NCBI GenBank assembly: GCA_913062645.1
Contig: CAJXVW010000002.1
Location: 365,433-429,432, forward strand
Direction: 5' to 3'
From: an uncultured Mycoplasmatota bacterium
Lineage (GTDB): Bacteria > Bacillota_I > Bacilli_A > Izemoplasmatales > Izemoplasmataceae
DNA: 64,000 bases
The position numbers were made by a program, and so were the translations under genes. Of the stretch, positions 48,124 through 57,671 are shown piece after piece. Position 1 is the stretch's first letter. The number at the start of each line of letters is the position of its first letter. The notes beneath the pieces are model-generated. The model saw only the letters and a list, made by a program, of their open reading frames with translations, was not told where the DNA came from and ran no database searches.

Positions 48124-48810
48124 TCAGAGTGGTTTAGATTTTATTTTGCTGAATTTCCGTGGATACTTACCAGAAGACGGGGCGATTTTACGAACCATGA
48201 TGATCGATCGTGCATAATCCCCGACCTCATATTCCAATACCCCTTTCAACTCGGCGTTCATCAGATCCAAGCCGTGTTTCATGAGTTTGATCTCATCTTG
48301 GTAATTGGGGCCTTTCATGGCGAGGAAAGAACCTCCGGGGCGTACGAATGGGACACAAAGTTCCGACAACACCGGCAACGCGGCGACGGCTCGGGCAGTG
48401 ACCAGATCGTAATGATTCTTGCGCGGGTGTTCCTCGGCCCGGCCGTGAATCAGTTCGACGTCGATGTCGAGTCGATCAACCAATGTCTCGAGGAACCGGA
48501 TTCGTTTCTGAAGGGCGTCGATGATCGTCACCCGCAACGCAGGAAACATGATTTTGAGCGGCACCGACGGGAACCCGGCGCCACTACCGACATCAAGAAG
48601 CGTCTGATCGGACAGGGGTCGCGCCTTCAGCAGGCACAAACTGTCGTAGAAATGTTTCAAGAACACTTCGTCCTGATCGGTGATCGATGTCAGATTCATC
48701 TGCGCATTCCATTCCAACAACAAGTCGTAGTAGGTGTGAAACTGATTCCACTGCCGTTCGGACAGTTCCAAATCAAGATCGTGAAGCAGTGAAATGAAAT
48801 ATTCGTTCAT
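48124..48810 (-). CDS. rsmG: RsmG (GidB), 16S rRNA G527 methyltransferase
   Basis: 228 residues, SAM-dependent. Motif L-L-D-V-G-S-G-A-G-F-P-S-V-P-L is the SAM-binding loop; the R-A-V-A-A-L-P-V-L-S segment follows. Start at M-N-E-Y-F-I-S with an AGGTGATA site. Next to mnmG, as in many bacteria. Confidence 0.95.
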   Translation of the reverse strand: MNEYFISLLHDLDLELSERQWNQFHTYYDLLLEWNAQMNLTSITDQDEVFLKHFYDSLCLLKARPLSDQTLLDVGSGAGFPSVPLKIMFPALRVTIIDALQKRIRFLETLVDRLDIDVELIHGRAEEHPRKNHYDLVTARAVAALPVLSELCVPFVRPGGSFLAMKGPNYQDEIKLMKHGLDLMNAELKGVLEYEVGDYARSIIMVRKIAPSSGKYPRKFSKIKSKPL

Positions 48811-48859
48811 GGTATCACCTAGAATATATTTTACCATAGAACCCATGGTTTTCGAAACA

Positions 48860-48891
48860 TTATAAAAAATAATAGACCCCATCAGGGTCTA
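48860..48891 (-). terminator. mnmG terminator
   Basis: TAGACCC / GGGTCTA with a 5-base loop and a T-rich tail on the minus strand; the mnmG stop codon is in the loop. Confidence 0.85.
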
Positions 48892-50744
48892 TCATTCAAG
48901 GTCTTCAAGTGGATCAAGAGAATCGATATGTCAGCCGGATTGACGCCACTGATGCGAGATGCCTGGCCAATCGTCAGCGGTTTGATTTTGCGAAGTTTCT
49001 CTCTTGCTTCCAGCGCCAGATTGGAAATGGATTGATAGTCGATCGTTGCGGGGATCTTGTAATCTTCCATTTTGAGCATCTTGTCCGCCTGTTTGAGGGA
49101 CTTCTCGATGTAACCTTCGTATTTGACATCAATCTCCACCTGTTCGATTTCCACGTCTTGGAAGGGGGTGAGATCGATCCATTGAACAAAGTCACGGAGG
49201 GACAATTCGGGACGGCGCAACAGTGCATAGAGTGATGTCTTGTCCTTGAGATCCGTACTGCCGAGCGCACGAACTTGGGCGTTGGTTTCGTCATTCGGAT
49301 AGAGCATCGTTTCCGCCAGCATCGTCTTCAAAATCGCAATGTTGTTGCATTTGCGCTGGAACGCCAGATAGCGCGTCTCATCAACCAACCCGATGTCGTG
49401 TCCGTACGCACGGAGTCGGATATCGGCATTGTCGTGACGCAGCAACAGACGGTATTCGGCGCGGGATGTCAAGAGTCGATAGGGATCGTTGACGCCCTTG
49501 GTGACGAGATCATCGATGAGAACACCAATGTAGGCTTCGCTGCGCTTGAGCACGAAGGGGTCTTTGCCTTCGAGCTTACGGCATGCGTTGATGCTGGCCA
49601 TGAGTCCCTGACAGGCGGCTTCTTCGTAGCCGCTGGTGCCATTTACCTGACCTGCGAAATAGAGGTTCGGGTAAGTTTTGCTCTCTAGTGTGGGATACAA
49701 ATCACGTGGGTCGATCGCATCGTACTCGATGGCATAGGCGTAGCGTGCGATCTCCGCGTTTTCGAGTCCGGGAATGGACTTGATCATGCGTTCTTGAACA
49801 TCGTGCGGCATGGACGTCGAAAATCCTTGAACGTACGTCTCATCAAGGAATTTGCTTTCCGGTTCGAGGAACAACTGGTGACGAGGTTTGTCAGCGAACC
49901 GCACGAGTTTGTCCTCGATCGAAGGACAATAGCGGGGTCCCACGCCTTCGACGGCGCCACTATACATCGATGATTTCTCGAGGTTGCGGTTGATGACGCC
50001 ATGGGTCGCATCGGTCGTATACGTGAGGTAGCATGGTTCCTGGTTATCGACATCGTAGTAGGTGACATTGTCGTAACTGAAATGTTGAACGTTCGGATCG
50101 CCGTCGTGGCGCTCGGTCTTGGTAAAATCGATCGTTGCCGTTTTGATGCGCGGCGGTGTGCCGGTTTTGAGTCGTGAAGTCTTGAATCCCATCTCGCGAA
50201 GTTGTGGGGACAACCCAAGCGATGCCTTTTGTTTGTCAGGGCCGCTTTTGGTGACCGAGTCGCCGACGAGAATCTTGGCCTGCATGTAGGTGCCGGTCGT
50301 GACGATGACCGTCTTGCCGTAGTGCAAATCGCCATTCTCGAGGCGAACGCCCTTGATTTCGCCATCTTCGACATGAAGTTTGTCAACGTAGGCTTCGATG
50401 ACATCCAAATGGGGTTGATGAAATATGGTTTTCTTCATCTCCTGGGGATACCGTACTTTGTCGTTTTGAGACCGCAAGGCGCGAACGGCGGGGCCTTTGG
50501 ATACGTTCAAAAACCGCATCTGCAGGGTCGTCTTGTCGGCGTTTCTCGCCATCTCCCCGCCCAATGCGTCGATTTCGCGGACCACGATCCCCTTCGCCGG
50601 TCCACCAATCGATGGATTACACGGCATGGAGGCAATCATGTCGACATTGCCCGTTACGAGCAGTGTCTTGTGGCCCAGTCTTGCGGCGGCCAGACACGCT
50701 TCACTACCGGCGTGTCCGCCCCCGATGACAATCACATCATACAT
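48882..50744 (-). CDS. mnmG: MnmG (GidA), tRNA U34 carboxymethylaminomethyl synthesis enzyme
   Basis: 620 residues. Begins [16 protein letters not shown], the FAD-binding loop; [13 protein letters not shown] follows, then G-T-Y-M and the cysteine-containing [10 protein letters not shown]. With MnmE it modifies the wobble U. MnmE is not in the window. Start at 50744 is preferred because AAAGGTG is six bases upstream; codons before it are open but not needed. Confidence 0.96.
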   Translation of the reverse strand: MYDVIVIGGGHAGSEACLAAARLGHKTLLVTGNVDMIASMPCNPSIGGPAKGIVVREIDALGGEMARNADKTTLQMRFLNVSKGPAVRALRSQNDKVRYPQEMKKTIFHQPHLDVIEAYVDKLHVEDGEIKGVRLENGDLHYGKTVIVTTGTYMQAKILVGDSVTKSGPDKQKASLGLSPQLREMGFKTSRLKTGTPPRIKTATIDFTKTERHDGDPNVQHFSYDNVTYYDVDNQEPCYLTYTTDATHGVINRNLEKSSMYSGAVEGVGPRYCPSIEDKLVRFADKPRHQLFLEPESKFLDETYVQGFSTSMPHDVQERMIKSIPGLENAEIARYAYAIEYDAIDPRDLYPTLESKTYPNLYFAGQVNGTSGYEEAACQGLMASINACRKLEGKDPFVLKRSEAYIGVLIDDLVTKGVNDPYRLLTSRAEYRLLLRHDNADIRLRAYGHDIGLVDETRYLAFQRKCNNIAILKTMLAETMLYPNDETNAQVRALGSTDLKDKTSLYALLRRPELSLRDFVQWIDLTPFQDVEIEQVEIDVKYEGYIEKSLKQADKMLKMEDYKIPATIDYQSISNLALEAREKLRKIKPLTIGQASRISGVNPADISILLIHLKTLNDRP

Positions 50745-50862
50745 GGGCATCACCTTTTCGTCCTTATTGTATTACGTCCCCTCGCATTAGTAAAGCATAT
50801 AACAGTTCAAATTCTTTAAATATTCACAAGTTCATATTATAATGATACCAAGAGGTGATACC

Positions 50863-51561
50863 ATGGAGAATGCCACGGTCCTGATCATCGAAGACGAACC
50901 CACCATCAATCGCATCGTCTCGAATTACTTTCTAAAGGAAAAATTCACGGTTTTGAGCGCTTTGGACGGGTTCAAAGGGCTGCAACTCTTCAGCCAGAAC
51001 AAAGTCGATCTGGTGTGTCTTGACATCATGATGCCCAACGTCAACGGATGGGACGTCGCCAAGACGATTCGCGAATCGTCGAATGTTCCGATCATCATGA
51101 TGAGTGCATTGTCCGAGGAAGAAGACATCCTCAAGGGGTACTCGCTCAAAGTCGACGACTACATCACCAAGCCATTCAATCCGAAGATCCTCGTAGCCAA
51201 GGTCCGCAACCTGTTAGAGCGGATGCAGAGCCAGGATTTTGCGTCCCAAACATCCGGCATTCTCGAAGTGCCTGGTATTCGCATGGATTTGGACACGCAC
51301 AAAATCTATCTGGACGATGAGGAAATCGACTTGTCGAAAACCGAATTTGATCTCTTGAAGTATTTCATGAAACACGAGAGCAAGATCTGCTCCCGGAACT
51401 TGTTGTTGGACGAAGTCTGGGGCATCGATGTCTATGTGGAAGACCGCATCGTCGACACATACGTGAAGAAACTGCGCAAATATCTCGGTCCGAGGTCGCA
51501 TTACATCAAAACCGTGTTCGGCGTCGGATATCGATTCGAGGTGCATGATGAAACGGTTTGA
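50863..51561 (+). CDS. OmpR/PhoB-family response regulator
   Basis: 232 residues. Receiver domain with E10/D11, phospho-acceptor D54 in C-L-D-I-M-M-P and the T-K-P lysine; winged-helix DNA-binding domain from about 130 with S-K-T-E-F-D-L-L and the final G-V-G-Y-R-F. Start chosen after AGAGGTGA. Coupled by 17-base overlap to its sensor kinase. Confidence 0.95.
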   Translation: MENATVLIIEDEPTINRIVSNYFLKEKFTVLSALDGFKGLQLFSQNKVDLVCLDIMMPNVNGWDVAKTIRESSNVPIIMMSALSEEEDILKGYSLKVDDYITKPFNPKILVAKVRNLLERMQSQDFASQTSGILEVPGIRMDLDTHKIYLDDEEIDLSKTEFDLLKYFMKHESKICSRNLLLDEVWGIDVYVEDRIVDTYVKKLRKYLGPRSHYIKTVFGVGYRFEVHDETV

Positions 51562-53350
51562 GCGCATCGGCGAAGTGTTCAAGAAACTGTTCGCCTTCCT
51601 GACGCGTTCGTTCAAGGCCCGTTCGATCTCAACCCAGCTGATCATCACGATCATTCTCATCTTCAGCTCGTTCTTCGTTCTCCAAAGCATCCTCAACAGT
51701 GCATTCTTCCGCAACTACTACACGGAACAGGAGTTCGACCGCGTTCATTCGAACCTGATGACCTACATCAACTCAATGAATGAGAACAACAACGATTACT
51801 ACGATGAAATGTACGAATACACCACCGAGAACAATGCCTACAGCGTCATCGTCACCGGCCAATACCGGGTGTTGAACTCATCGTTCACCGATTACACCGT
51901 ATCCGTGCGGGATACGACCAATGATACCCTCTATACGTTTTTGGTTCCCAACAACGACCATGAATACGTCGTTGGGGACACGCTTACTTTGACTCTCTAT
52001 GATTACAATGATACGCTTTATTCTCCGGCTTTGATCCGGGAAAACAGCACCACGCTGTTCAACTCCAACATCAACTGTGACGAGGAAACCTGTCTGACGC
52101 TCACCGGCGAGGTCACCGAGGTGCACAAGCCGAACAATCTCAACTATTTGTTTGATGACAACCTCCTGGTTCAGCGGGAAATATCGAAAATCTACAATCT
52201 TTGGCTCAACGACGAACTGGATGATTATGGCTACGATTCGGGCTCGGTAGAAGGATTCTGGTACCGTTCGTCCGACGGTCCGGTCGACACCCTTGTCTTC
52301 GTTCACAATCTGAAGACCTGGAACTGGATCGTCACCGTCATTCCGATTGTTGACACCAACGACATCATCGACATCGTCGGCAATTACAACTATTACGTCT
52401 ATGCAACGGCCATCGTCATCATCGCCATCTGGAGTTTCCGTCTCTCAGGCATCATCTCCAAACCAATCAAGAACATTGAACTTGTCGCCCGCGAGATCGC
52501 CCAACTGAACTTCAACGTGGAGGCGCACGAATACAACAACAGGGAGAACGAATCGCTCTCTAAGTCGATCAACCTGATCGCCAAAAACCTTCGGGAGACG
52601 CTGGAGACGATCAATCGCAAGAACAAGGAGCTGACCGAGCTCTACGAGGAACAATCCAAACAGGTCACATTGAAGAAACAGCTCGTATCCTCCATCTCGC
52701 ACGAACTCAAAACGCCCCTCATGATCATGCAGGTGACGATTCAGGGTATCCTCGATGACATCATCGCAGCGGGTGATCGTGACAAGGAACTGCACAACGT
52801 GCTTGATGAGATCAACAAGTCCTCGATGATGATTCAGGACATGCTGCAAATCTACCGTTTGGACGATGCCAACAGCGAGCTTGAAATCAGTGAGTTCGAT
52901 CTGGCGCAAACGGTCCGCTTCTTCGTCAATGATTTCGACAACGCGATCCGCAAATACAATCTAGAGGTCGATATCAACTGTCAGGACGACGTACGCGTCG
53001 AAGCGGATGAGAAACTGATCAAACGAGTGTTGTCGAATTTCTTCACCAATGCCATCAAATACACTCCTGTCGGCGGTTCGCTCTATCTTGAAGTGTCGGA
53101 ACAGGACGATCAGGTCTATTTTGAACTGACGAACTACGGAGCAACCATCCACGAAGAAGAGATCGACAAGATCTGGCTCCCGTTCTACCGCATCGATCGG
53201 GATGATCCGAATCCTCTGAAGACCAAAGGCAGCGGGATTGGACTCTATCTGGTGAGCGAGATTCTCAAGGCCCACAACGCTGAATTCGGCATACACAATG
53301 TCACCAACGGCGTCAAGGCATACTTCCGCATGAATAAAAAAACGGAGTAG
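51545..53350 (+). CDS. Sensor histidine kinase, membrane-bound
   Basis: 601 residues. Transmembrane helix at about 31-49; external sensor domain about 50-282, rich in Asn, Asp and Tyr, no known fold recognised; second helix about 283-300; HAMP-like linker; phosphorylated His386 in S-I-S-H-E-L-K-T-P-L; HATPase N box (N-F-F-T-N-A-I-K-Y) and G-S-G-I-G-L-Y. Partner of the preceding regulator. Signal sensed is unknown; no obvious target operon adjoins it. Confidence 0.93.
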   Translation: MMKRFERIGEVFKKLFAFLTRSFKARSISTQLIITIILIFSSFFVLQSILNSAFFRNYYTEQEFDRVHSNLMTYINSMNENNNDYYDEMYEYTTENNAYSVIVTGQYRVLNSSFTDYTVSVRDTTNDTLYTFLVPNNDHEYVVGDTLTLTLYDYNDTLYSPALIRENSTTLFNSNINCDEETCLTLTGEVTEVHKPNNLNYLFDDNLLVQREISKIYNLWLNDELDDYGYDSGSVEGFWYRSSDGPVDTLVFVHNLKTWNWIVTVIPIVDTNDIIDIVGNYNYYVYATAIVIIAIWSFRLSGIISKPIKNIELVAREIAQLNFNVEAHEYNNRENESLSKSINLIAKNLRETLETINRKNKELTELYEEQSKQVTLKKQLVSSISHELKTPLMIMQVTIQGILDDIIAAGDRDKELHNVLDEINKSSMMIQDMLQIYRLDDANSELEISEFDLAQTVRFFVNDFDNAIRKYNLEVDINCQDDVRVEADEKLIKRVLSNFFTNAIKYTPVGGSLYLEVSEQDDQVYFELTNYGATIHEEEIDKIWLPFYRIDRDDPNPLKTKGSGIGLYLVSEILKAHNAEFGIHNVTNGVKAYFRMNKKTE

Positions 53351-53372
53351 CGCGAGCTACTCCTTTTTTTGT
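53336..53372. terminator. Bidirectional terminator between kinase and HAD gene
   Basis: GGAGTAGC / GCTACTCC with a 4-base loop, T-run on the plus side and A-run on the other, so both converging genes can end here. The hairpin contains both stop codons or lies beside them. Confidence 0.88.
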
Positions 53373-54145
53373 ATCAATCCAAGTTGTTCAAATGCTTTGT
53401 ACAAGCCATCCTTGTCAATGTGATCGGTCACCATTCGAGCGTGTTTTCGAACGTCTTCATGGGCATTGCCCATGGCCACCGAATTCGGTGTGAACCGCAA
53501 CATGGATATGTCATTGAAGCCATCCCCGATGGCAATGACGTCGTTGATATCAATGTCCTTGTATCGCATGATTTCGCGTATCCCTATTTCTTTGAACCCT
53601 CCGCCGGTGTTGACATCGATGCCATACGGGCAAGAATATTCGAAGGTGAGTTCGGGTATCAAGGATTCAAAGCGTTTAAAATCGTCTTTGTCATAGAACA
53701 GATTCACCTGGTAGACATGGTGTCGTTTGTAATATCCGGGTTCCAAGCGCGGATAGCGAAGATTGAAATGATCGCAGAATGTTTTGTACAGGTCGCCATA
53801 ACTGGATTCCAATACAAAGTCATCCATGCTTTCATAAGCAATGTCCAAGCGTTCTGCGGCAGCGATATTGCGGAGACGATCCAAGATATCCTCCGGAATC
53901 GCACGCTCGAATACGATGTTCCCCTTGTAGACCGCAACACGGCCATTTGCAGCGATGAACGAGTCGATTCCAAGCTGCTTGTCAATCTCATAAAAGAGCG
54001 CCGGTGGGCGTCCGGTCGTAAGGATAATCTCATGACCATTGTCTTGCGCCATTTTCAGAGCTTTTACAGCACTAGGCGGAACCTGATTGGTCTTGTGATC
54101 CAACAGCGTTCCATCGAGATCGACAAACACATATTGTTTTCGCAT
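53357..54145 (-). CDS. HAD superfamily phosphatase, Cof type
   Basis: 262 residues from ATG at 54145 (a GTG three codons earlier is open). Motif I D-L-D-G-T-L-L-D; motif II T-T-G-R; motif III K and G-D-G-F-N-D-I motif IV; a C2-type cap lies between. Such enzymes act on sugar phosphates, FMN or other small phosphates. The converging terminator is shared. Confidence 0.92.
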   Translation of the reverse strand: MRKQYVFVDLDGTLLDHKTNQVPPSAVKALKMAQDNGHEIILTTGRPPALFYEIDKQLGIDSFIAANGRVAVYKGNIVFERAIPEDILDRLRNIAAAERLDIAYESMDDFVLESSYGDLYKTFCDHFNLRYPRLEPGYYKRHHVYQVNLFYDKDDFKRFESLIPELTFEYSCPYGIDVNTGGGFKEIGIREIMRYKDIDINDVIAIGDGFNDISMLRFTPNSVAMGNAHEDVRKHARMVTDHIDKDGLYKAFEQLGLIQKKE

Positions 54146-54169
54146 GGTAATCACTCTTTCGCTTGATTG

Positions 54170-54433
54170 TCAGAGAAACAGATAACGAACCAATGTCTCA
54201 TGATCCTTGAGGAATTCAGCGGTAACATGATAATATACCACATTGCCGTCTCGATTGGAATCAATGAGTCCGAAATCTTTCATTTTTCGCAAGTGTTTCG
54301 AGGTGTTCGCCTGCTTGGTTCCAAGCAGGTTCTCAATCTCGCTAACGCACAACTGGTCAAAATCGAGAAGCGTTCGAAAGATGTTGTATCGTGTTTGATC
54401 AGCCAGCATCTTGATGACATCAAACTTATCCAT
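54170..54433 (-). CDS. ArsR-family winged-helix regulator
   Basis: 87 residues: L-A-D-Q-T-R-Y-N-I-F-R-T-L-L start, helix-turn-helix T-K-Q-A-N-T-S-K-H-L-R-K-M, wing N-R-D-G-N-V-V-Y-Y. Only one cysteine (D-Q-L-C-V) is visible, so a classical two-cysteine metal site is not evident. Three phased repeats in its promoter suggest self-regulation. Confidence 0.9.
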   Translation of the reverse strand: MDKFDVIKMLADQTRYNIFRTLLDFDQLCVSEIENLLGTKQANTSKHLRKMKDFGLIDSNRDGNVVYYHVTAEFLKDHETLVRYLFL

Positions 54434-54456
54434 GAATCATACCTCCATAACTATTC

Positions 54457-54498
54457 GGTAATATTATTATAAGGTAATATTACTATATGGCAATATGA
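54457..54498 (-). promoter_or_regulatory. Promoter and three phased operator repeats of the ArsR-family gene
   Basis: GGTAATATTA, GGTAATATTA and GGCAATATGA start at 54457, 54473 and 54489, exactly 16 bases apart. They overlap a minus-strand promoter (TTGCCA, 16 bases, TATAAT). The middle copy continues into the palindrome GTAATATTAC. Confidence 0.65.
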
Positions 54499-54517
54499 AT
54501 GTCAAGGCATAAAAAAA

Positions 54518-54631
54518 CATCTCTTATCAAGCATCCCCACCCACATAGATTGAAAACTTAAGGCTGCTTCGTTCCCGATCTGACCTGGTTCGTCACGACC
54601 TATTGAGTGAGGATGATTCATAAGAGATGTT
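54518..54631 (-). ncRNA. ffs: Signal recognition particle RNA, small bacterial (4.5S-like) type
   Basis: The minus strand carries the conserved apical loop GGTCAGATCGGGAACGAAGC and long closing arms CATCTCTTATGAATCATCC and GGATGCTTGATAAGAGATG, followed by a run of T as terminator. About 114 bases. The location just after tadA is usual in Firmicutes. Confidence 0.95.
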
Positions 54632-54638
54632 TGACGGT

Positions 54639-55127
54639 TCATTTTCTTTTTCGCATTTTTTTAAAGAAATCAGAGATGATTGAGCTGCATTCCTGCTCGA
54701 GGATTCCGGGTGACACCTCGACTTTATGGTTATACCCTTGCTCAAACAAATTCACAACGCTCTGATGCGAGCCGTTTTTACGCTCCAAAGCGCCATAAAC
54801 GACTTCTTTGATGCGGGATTGCATGATGGCGCCGGCGCACATCGGGCAGGGTTCTATTGTAACATAAATGGTGCAACTGTCAAGCCGCCAGCTTTTCAGC
54901 TTCTTGTTGGCTTTCTCGATGGCGATGATTTCCGCATGGGCAATGGCCCGATTGGTCTTTTCGCGCAGATTGTGCCCAGCACCGACAATCTGTCCGTCGC
55001 GCACGATGACGCAACCGACCGGCACTTCACCTTTTTTGTAGGCTTTCTTGGCTTCTTTCAGAGCCTTCTTCATAAACTTTTCGTGATGACTGTTGTCTAC
55101 TTTCTTGCGTTTTTTTCGTCCAAACAT
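54639..55127 (-). CDS. tadA: TadA, tRNA(Arg) adenosine-34 deaminase
   Basis: 162 residues. Zinc deaminase motif H64-A-E66 and P93-C94-x-x-C97; basic N-terminus. Converts A34 to inosine in tRNA-Arg(ACG). One base separates its start from the tdk stop. Confidence 0.94.
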   Translation of the reverse strand: MFGRKKRKKVDNSHHEKFMKKALKEAKKAYKKGEVPVGCVIVRDGQIVGAGHNLREKTNRAIAHAEIIAIEKANKKLKSWRLDSCTIYVTIEPCPMCAGAIMQSRIKEVVYGALERKNGSHQSVVNLFEQGYNHKVEVSPGILEQECSSIISDFFKKMRKRK

Positions 55128-55736
55128 TTAGCTCAACTTCTTATTCCGATAGGGATTTGGTTTGCGATACACTTTGTGACACGTGCGACAACGTGCTTCA
55201 TAGCTTTCTTCTGCTCCAATGAGAACGATGGGATCGTCGTATCGAGCGGGTCGGCCATTGACGATGCGTTGCGTGCGCGTTGCGGGAATGCCGCATTTCA
55301 CACAAATGGCGGTTAGTTTCGTGACGTACTCGGCAATCGCCAACAATTTCGGCATGAAACTGAACGGCTCACCACGGAAGTCGCGATCAAGTCCGCTGAC
55401 GATGACACGAATGCCTTTCTCCGCCAGAAACTCACAGATGGGTACCGCTTCCTCGTCAAGAAACTGGACTTCATCGATGGCAACGACATCGGTGTTGGAG
55501 TCGACGTGATCAAAAATCTGGCGGGCATGCGTGATGTTGACGGAGCGCGTACGGTTGTTGTTGTGTGAAACAACCTCATTGTCGGCGTAACGATTGTCGA
55601 TGTTCGGTTTGAACACGACAATGTTCTTGCGCGCGTACTCGAGCCGTTTGACGCGCCGCAGCAGTTCTTCGGTCTTACCGGCAAACATCGGGCCGCATAT
55701 GACTTCGATCCATCCGTCTTTCTGATTCAGATACAT
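55128..55736 (-). CDS. tdk: Thymidine kinase
   Basis: 202 residues. Walker A G15-P-M-F-A-G-K21-T, Walker B A-I-D-E-V-Q-F, and the zinc-binding C-V-K-C and C-R-T-C pairs; the lid contains the R-I-V-N-G-R segment. Salvages thymidine. Promoter is in the AT-rich region upstream. Confidence 0.95.
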   Translation of the reverse strand: MYLNQKDGWIEVICGPMFAGKTEELLRRVKRLEYARKNIVVFKPNIDNRYADNEVVSHNNNRTRSVNITHARQIFDHVDSNTDVVAIDEVQFLDEEAVPICEFLAEKGIRVIVSGLDRDFRGEPFSFMPKLLAIAEYVTKLTAICVKCGIPATRTQRIVNGRPARYDDPIVLIGAEESYEARCRTCHKVYRKPNPYRNKKLS

Positions 55737-56027
55737 TGTCCCACCTCTTTTTCACTATAATTATAATACAATAGGACCGGTTCAAACTCAATGGTTTTTT
55801 CCAAATCCGCCAAATATAACTATATATTATTTATAATTATTATTTATACATAGCATTTCTTTCCGAACATGTGATATCCAATTCCATCGTGCGCCTAGTT
55901 TAGCGGTTTTTACTTATTTGAAAACATCCTGATTTGGTTTCCGAAATCCCTGAAAAGTCTTTTCATAACATAACAATTATGTTATAATTGTTTGGAATAT
56001 AAATCATACAAACGTAAGGAGAAGATT
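55737..56027. other. AT-rich intergenic region between tdk and the Hyd-like operon
   Basis: 291 bases with no ORF. It contains the minus-strand promoter of tdk (a TATAAT about 20 bases from the gene) and the plus-strand promoter of the Hyd operon near 55980, with an inverted repeat around it. The A/T content is clearly higher than the flanking genes. Nothing else was recognised. Confidence 0.8.
55966..55990 (+). promoter_or_regulatory. Dyad overlapping the -10 of the Hyd-like operon
   Basis: ATAACATAA and TTATGTTAT arms spaced by three bases lie across a TATAAT; positions are approximate within two or three bases. It may be the binding site of a redox regulator such as Rex, but the sequence is not a close match to a Rex box. 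Confidence 0.4.
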
Positions 56028-56513
56028 ATGGGTAAACATTTCGAGATCACGGAGGAACAGAAGAAAGAACTTCTTCAAGAAATCAAGCATCACAAGAAGA
56101 ATCCTGGTCCTCTGATGCCGATACTTCATGAAGCTCAGCGAATCTTCAGTTGCATTCCTCTGGAAGTCCAGAAAATCGTATCCGAAGAAACCGGTGTACC
56201 GATTGCGGAGATCAATGGCGTAGTTACCTTTTACTCCAGTTTCTCACTGCACCCGAAAGGTAAGCACATCATTGGTGTCTGTCTGGGTACGCCTTGTTAT
56301 GTCCGAGGCGCTCAGACGATTCTCGATGCCGTCAAGACCGAACTTGGCATCGATGTCGGACAAACCACCGAGGACGGATATTACACACTCGACGCCATTC
56401 GCTGCATCGGCACCTGCGGCATGGCCCCCGTCATGGCGTTCGACGAAGAAGTTTATGGTGAAATCAACGTGACCAAAGCAAAACGATTGATAAAGGAGCA
56501 TCGTGGTAAATAA
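56028..56513 (+). CDS. hydC: HydC/NuoE-like [2Fe-2S] subunit
   Basis: 161 residues, NuoE-type thioredoxin-like ferredoxin. Ligands C85 and C90 (V-C-L-G-T-P-C) and C126 and C130 (C-I-G-T-C-G-M-A-P) are intact. In electron-bifurcating hydrogenases this small subunit passes electrons to the flavin subunit. Start at M-G-K-H-F-E-I with AAGGAGAAG. First gene of the operon; ends by overlapping the next gene one base (TAATG). Confidence 0.93.
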   Translation: MGKHFEITEEQKKELLQEIKHHKKNPGPLMPILHEAQRIFSCIPLEVQKIVSEETGVPIAEINGVVTFYSSFSLHPKGKHIIGVCLGTPCYVRGAQTILDAVKTELGIDVGQTTEDGYYTLDAIRCIGTCGMAPVMAFDEEVYGEINVTKAKRLIKEHRGK

Positions 56514-56914
56514 TGGAACTCAACGACGTATTGGAATTATTGAATGCCAAACAGTACAACCTAGAATGCCCAAGATGTGTGAAAGAAATCAATTACGCCT
56601 TTGTTTGTGACCTGATGAGCGACGCCTTGATGTTGCTCAAGAAAATGCCCAGTCACATCGGTGCACATGGTGCGCTTGTGACCGGACTTGTCACCAACCA
56701 AGCCCTCCGCACCGCCGAAATCCTCGACTTGGAAACGATCATTTTCGTTCGTGGCAAAACGCCTTCACAGTCCGTCATCGACCTGGCCGATGAAATCGGC
56801 ATCACCCTGATCGGCACGGATCTGACGATGTACCGAACCAGCGGACTGCTCTTCATGAAGGGAGTCAAAAGCTACGAATCGGTGCTCGAGGAAAGCCAAG
56901 GAGCAGCGGAATAA
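56513..56914 (+). CDS. DRTGG-like domain protein, first copy
   Basis: 133 residues. N-terminal about 25 residues include C-P-R-C; the rest is an alpha/beta DRTGG/CBS-neighbour type domain with V-T-G-L-V-T-N-Q-A-L-R-T and V-R-G-K-T-P-S. DRTGG domains bind nucleotides or act as sensors in several families. Recurrent beside Fe-hydrogenase genes in Clostridia. Here it is the second gene and likely a regulatory partner. Confidence 0.72.
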   Translation: MELNDVLELLNAKQYNLECPRCVKEINYAFVCDLMSDALMLLKKMPSHIGAHGALVTGLVTNQALRTAEILDLETIIFVRGKTPSQSVIDLADEIGITLIGTDLTMYRTSGLLFMKGVKSYESVLEESQGAAE

Positions 56915-57352
56915 GTGGACCCCTACATCAGGGAACACAACATCGAACGAAATGACATCGCCAACGCCGGTACCGTTGCGAGTCTGACCAAGCGAGCATT
57001 GAAACAACGAGGATTGTCTCGTGAGTTCATCAAACAGGTTACCATCGGGGTCTACGAAGCGGAAATCAACGTGGTGATCCACTCCTATGGTGGAACGGCG
57101 AACGTCGCCATCGATGACGACTTCGTCGAAATCACGTTCCAGGACAAAGGTCCCGGCATCGAAAACATCGAACAGGCCTTGCAGGCCGGATACTCAACCG
57201 CCAGTTCCTATGCCATCGAAAATGGCTTTGGCGCTGGCATGGGACTCCCCAACATTCAGGCCGTCAGCGATGAAATGGATCTGCAGTCCTCGGAAAACGG
57301 AACGTACCTCCGCATCAAGTTCAACATCAAGGAGGACAGTTATGAACATTGA
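56915..57352 (+). CDS. Anti-sigma-factor-like serine kinase, HATPase domain
   Basis: 145 residues of the RsbW/SpoIIAB type: E-A-E-I-N-V-V-I-H-S-Y is the N box with Asn, then D-K-G-P-G-I and G-F-G-A-G-M-G-L-P. GTG start directly after the previous stop. A sole HATPase domain with no sensor part suggests it phosphorylates or sequesters a partner, maybe the DRTGG proteins. No anti-anti-sigma factor is in the operon. Confidence 0.85.
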   Translation: MDPYIREHNIERNDIANAGTVASLTKRALKQRGLSREFIKQVTIGVYEAEINVVIHSYGGTANVAIDDDFVEITFQDKGPGIENIEQALQAGYSTASSYAIENGFGAGMGLPNIQAVSDEMDLQSSENGTYLRIKFNIKEDSYEH

Positions 57353-57671
57353 TGTTCTAACCACCGATTCCCGATTCAAGGCAATCAACGACAGCGCTCC
57401 GGATGCCGTCATAAGCGGCATCTTCGCATGTGACATGCTCAGTCACGTCATGGGTCACGCCGCCGAAGGCAACGTGCTCGTCACCGTCCTGAGCAACATC
57501 AACGTGCTCGGTGTCGCCAGTCTTCTGGACCTGCCCGCGATCGTGTATCCGCACAAGATCGTCCCCAATGAAACTGTCATCGCCAAGGCCAACGAGCTGG
57601 GCATCGCCCTGTTCAGCACAAGCCTGACGACCGCAGAAACCGTCATCCTGTTGCACGAACTGGGTGTCTGA
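57342..57671 (+). CDS. DRTGG-like domain protein, second copy
   Basis: 109 residues, starting at ATG 57342 after GGAGGACAG; overlaps the previous gene by 11 bases. Contains F-A-C-D-M-L-S-H-V-M-G-H and S-T-S-L-T-T-A-E-T, a pattern like the first copy. Same inferred role. Confidence 0.7.
   Translation: MNIDVLTTDSRFKAINDSAPDAVISGIFACDMLSHVMGHAAEGNVLVTVLSNINVLGVASLLDLPAIVYPHKIVPNETVIAKANELGIALFSTSLTTAETVILLHELGV

Noticed and set aside
44833-50744. Replication origin next to parAB-rsmG-mnmG
   Set aside because: No dnaA, dnaN, rpmH, rnpA or mnmE is present and only one DnaA-box-like pair was seen, too few for an origin claim.
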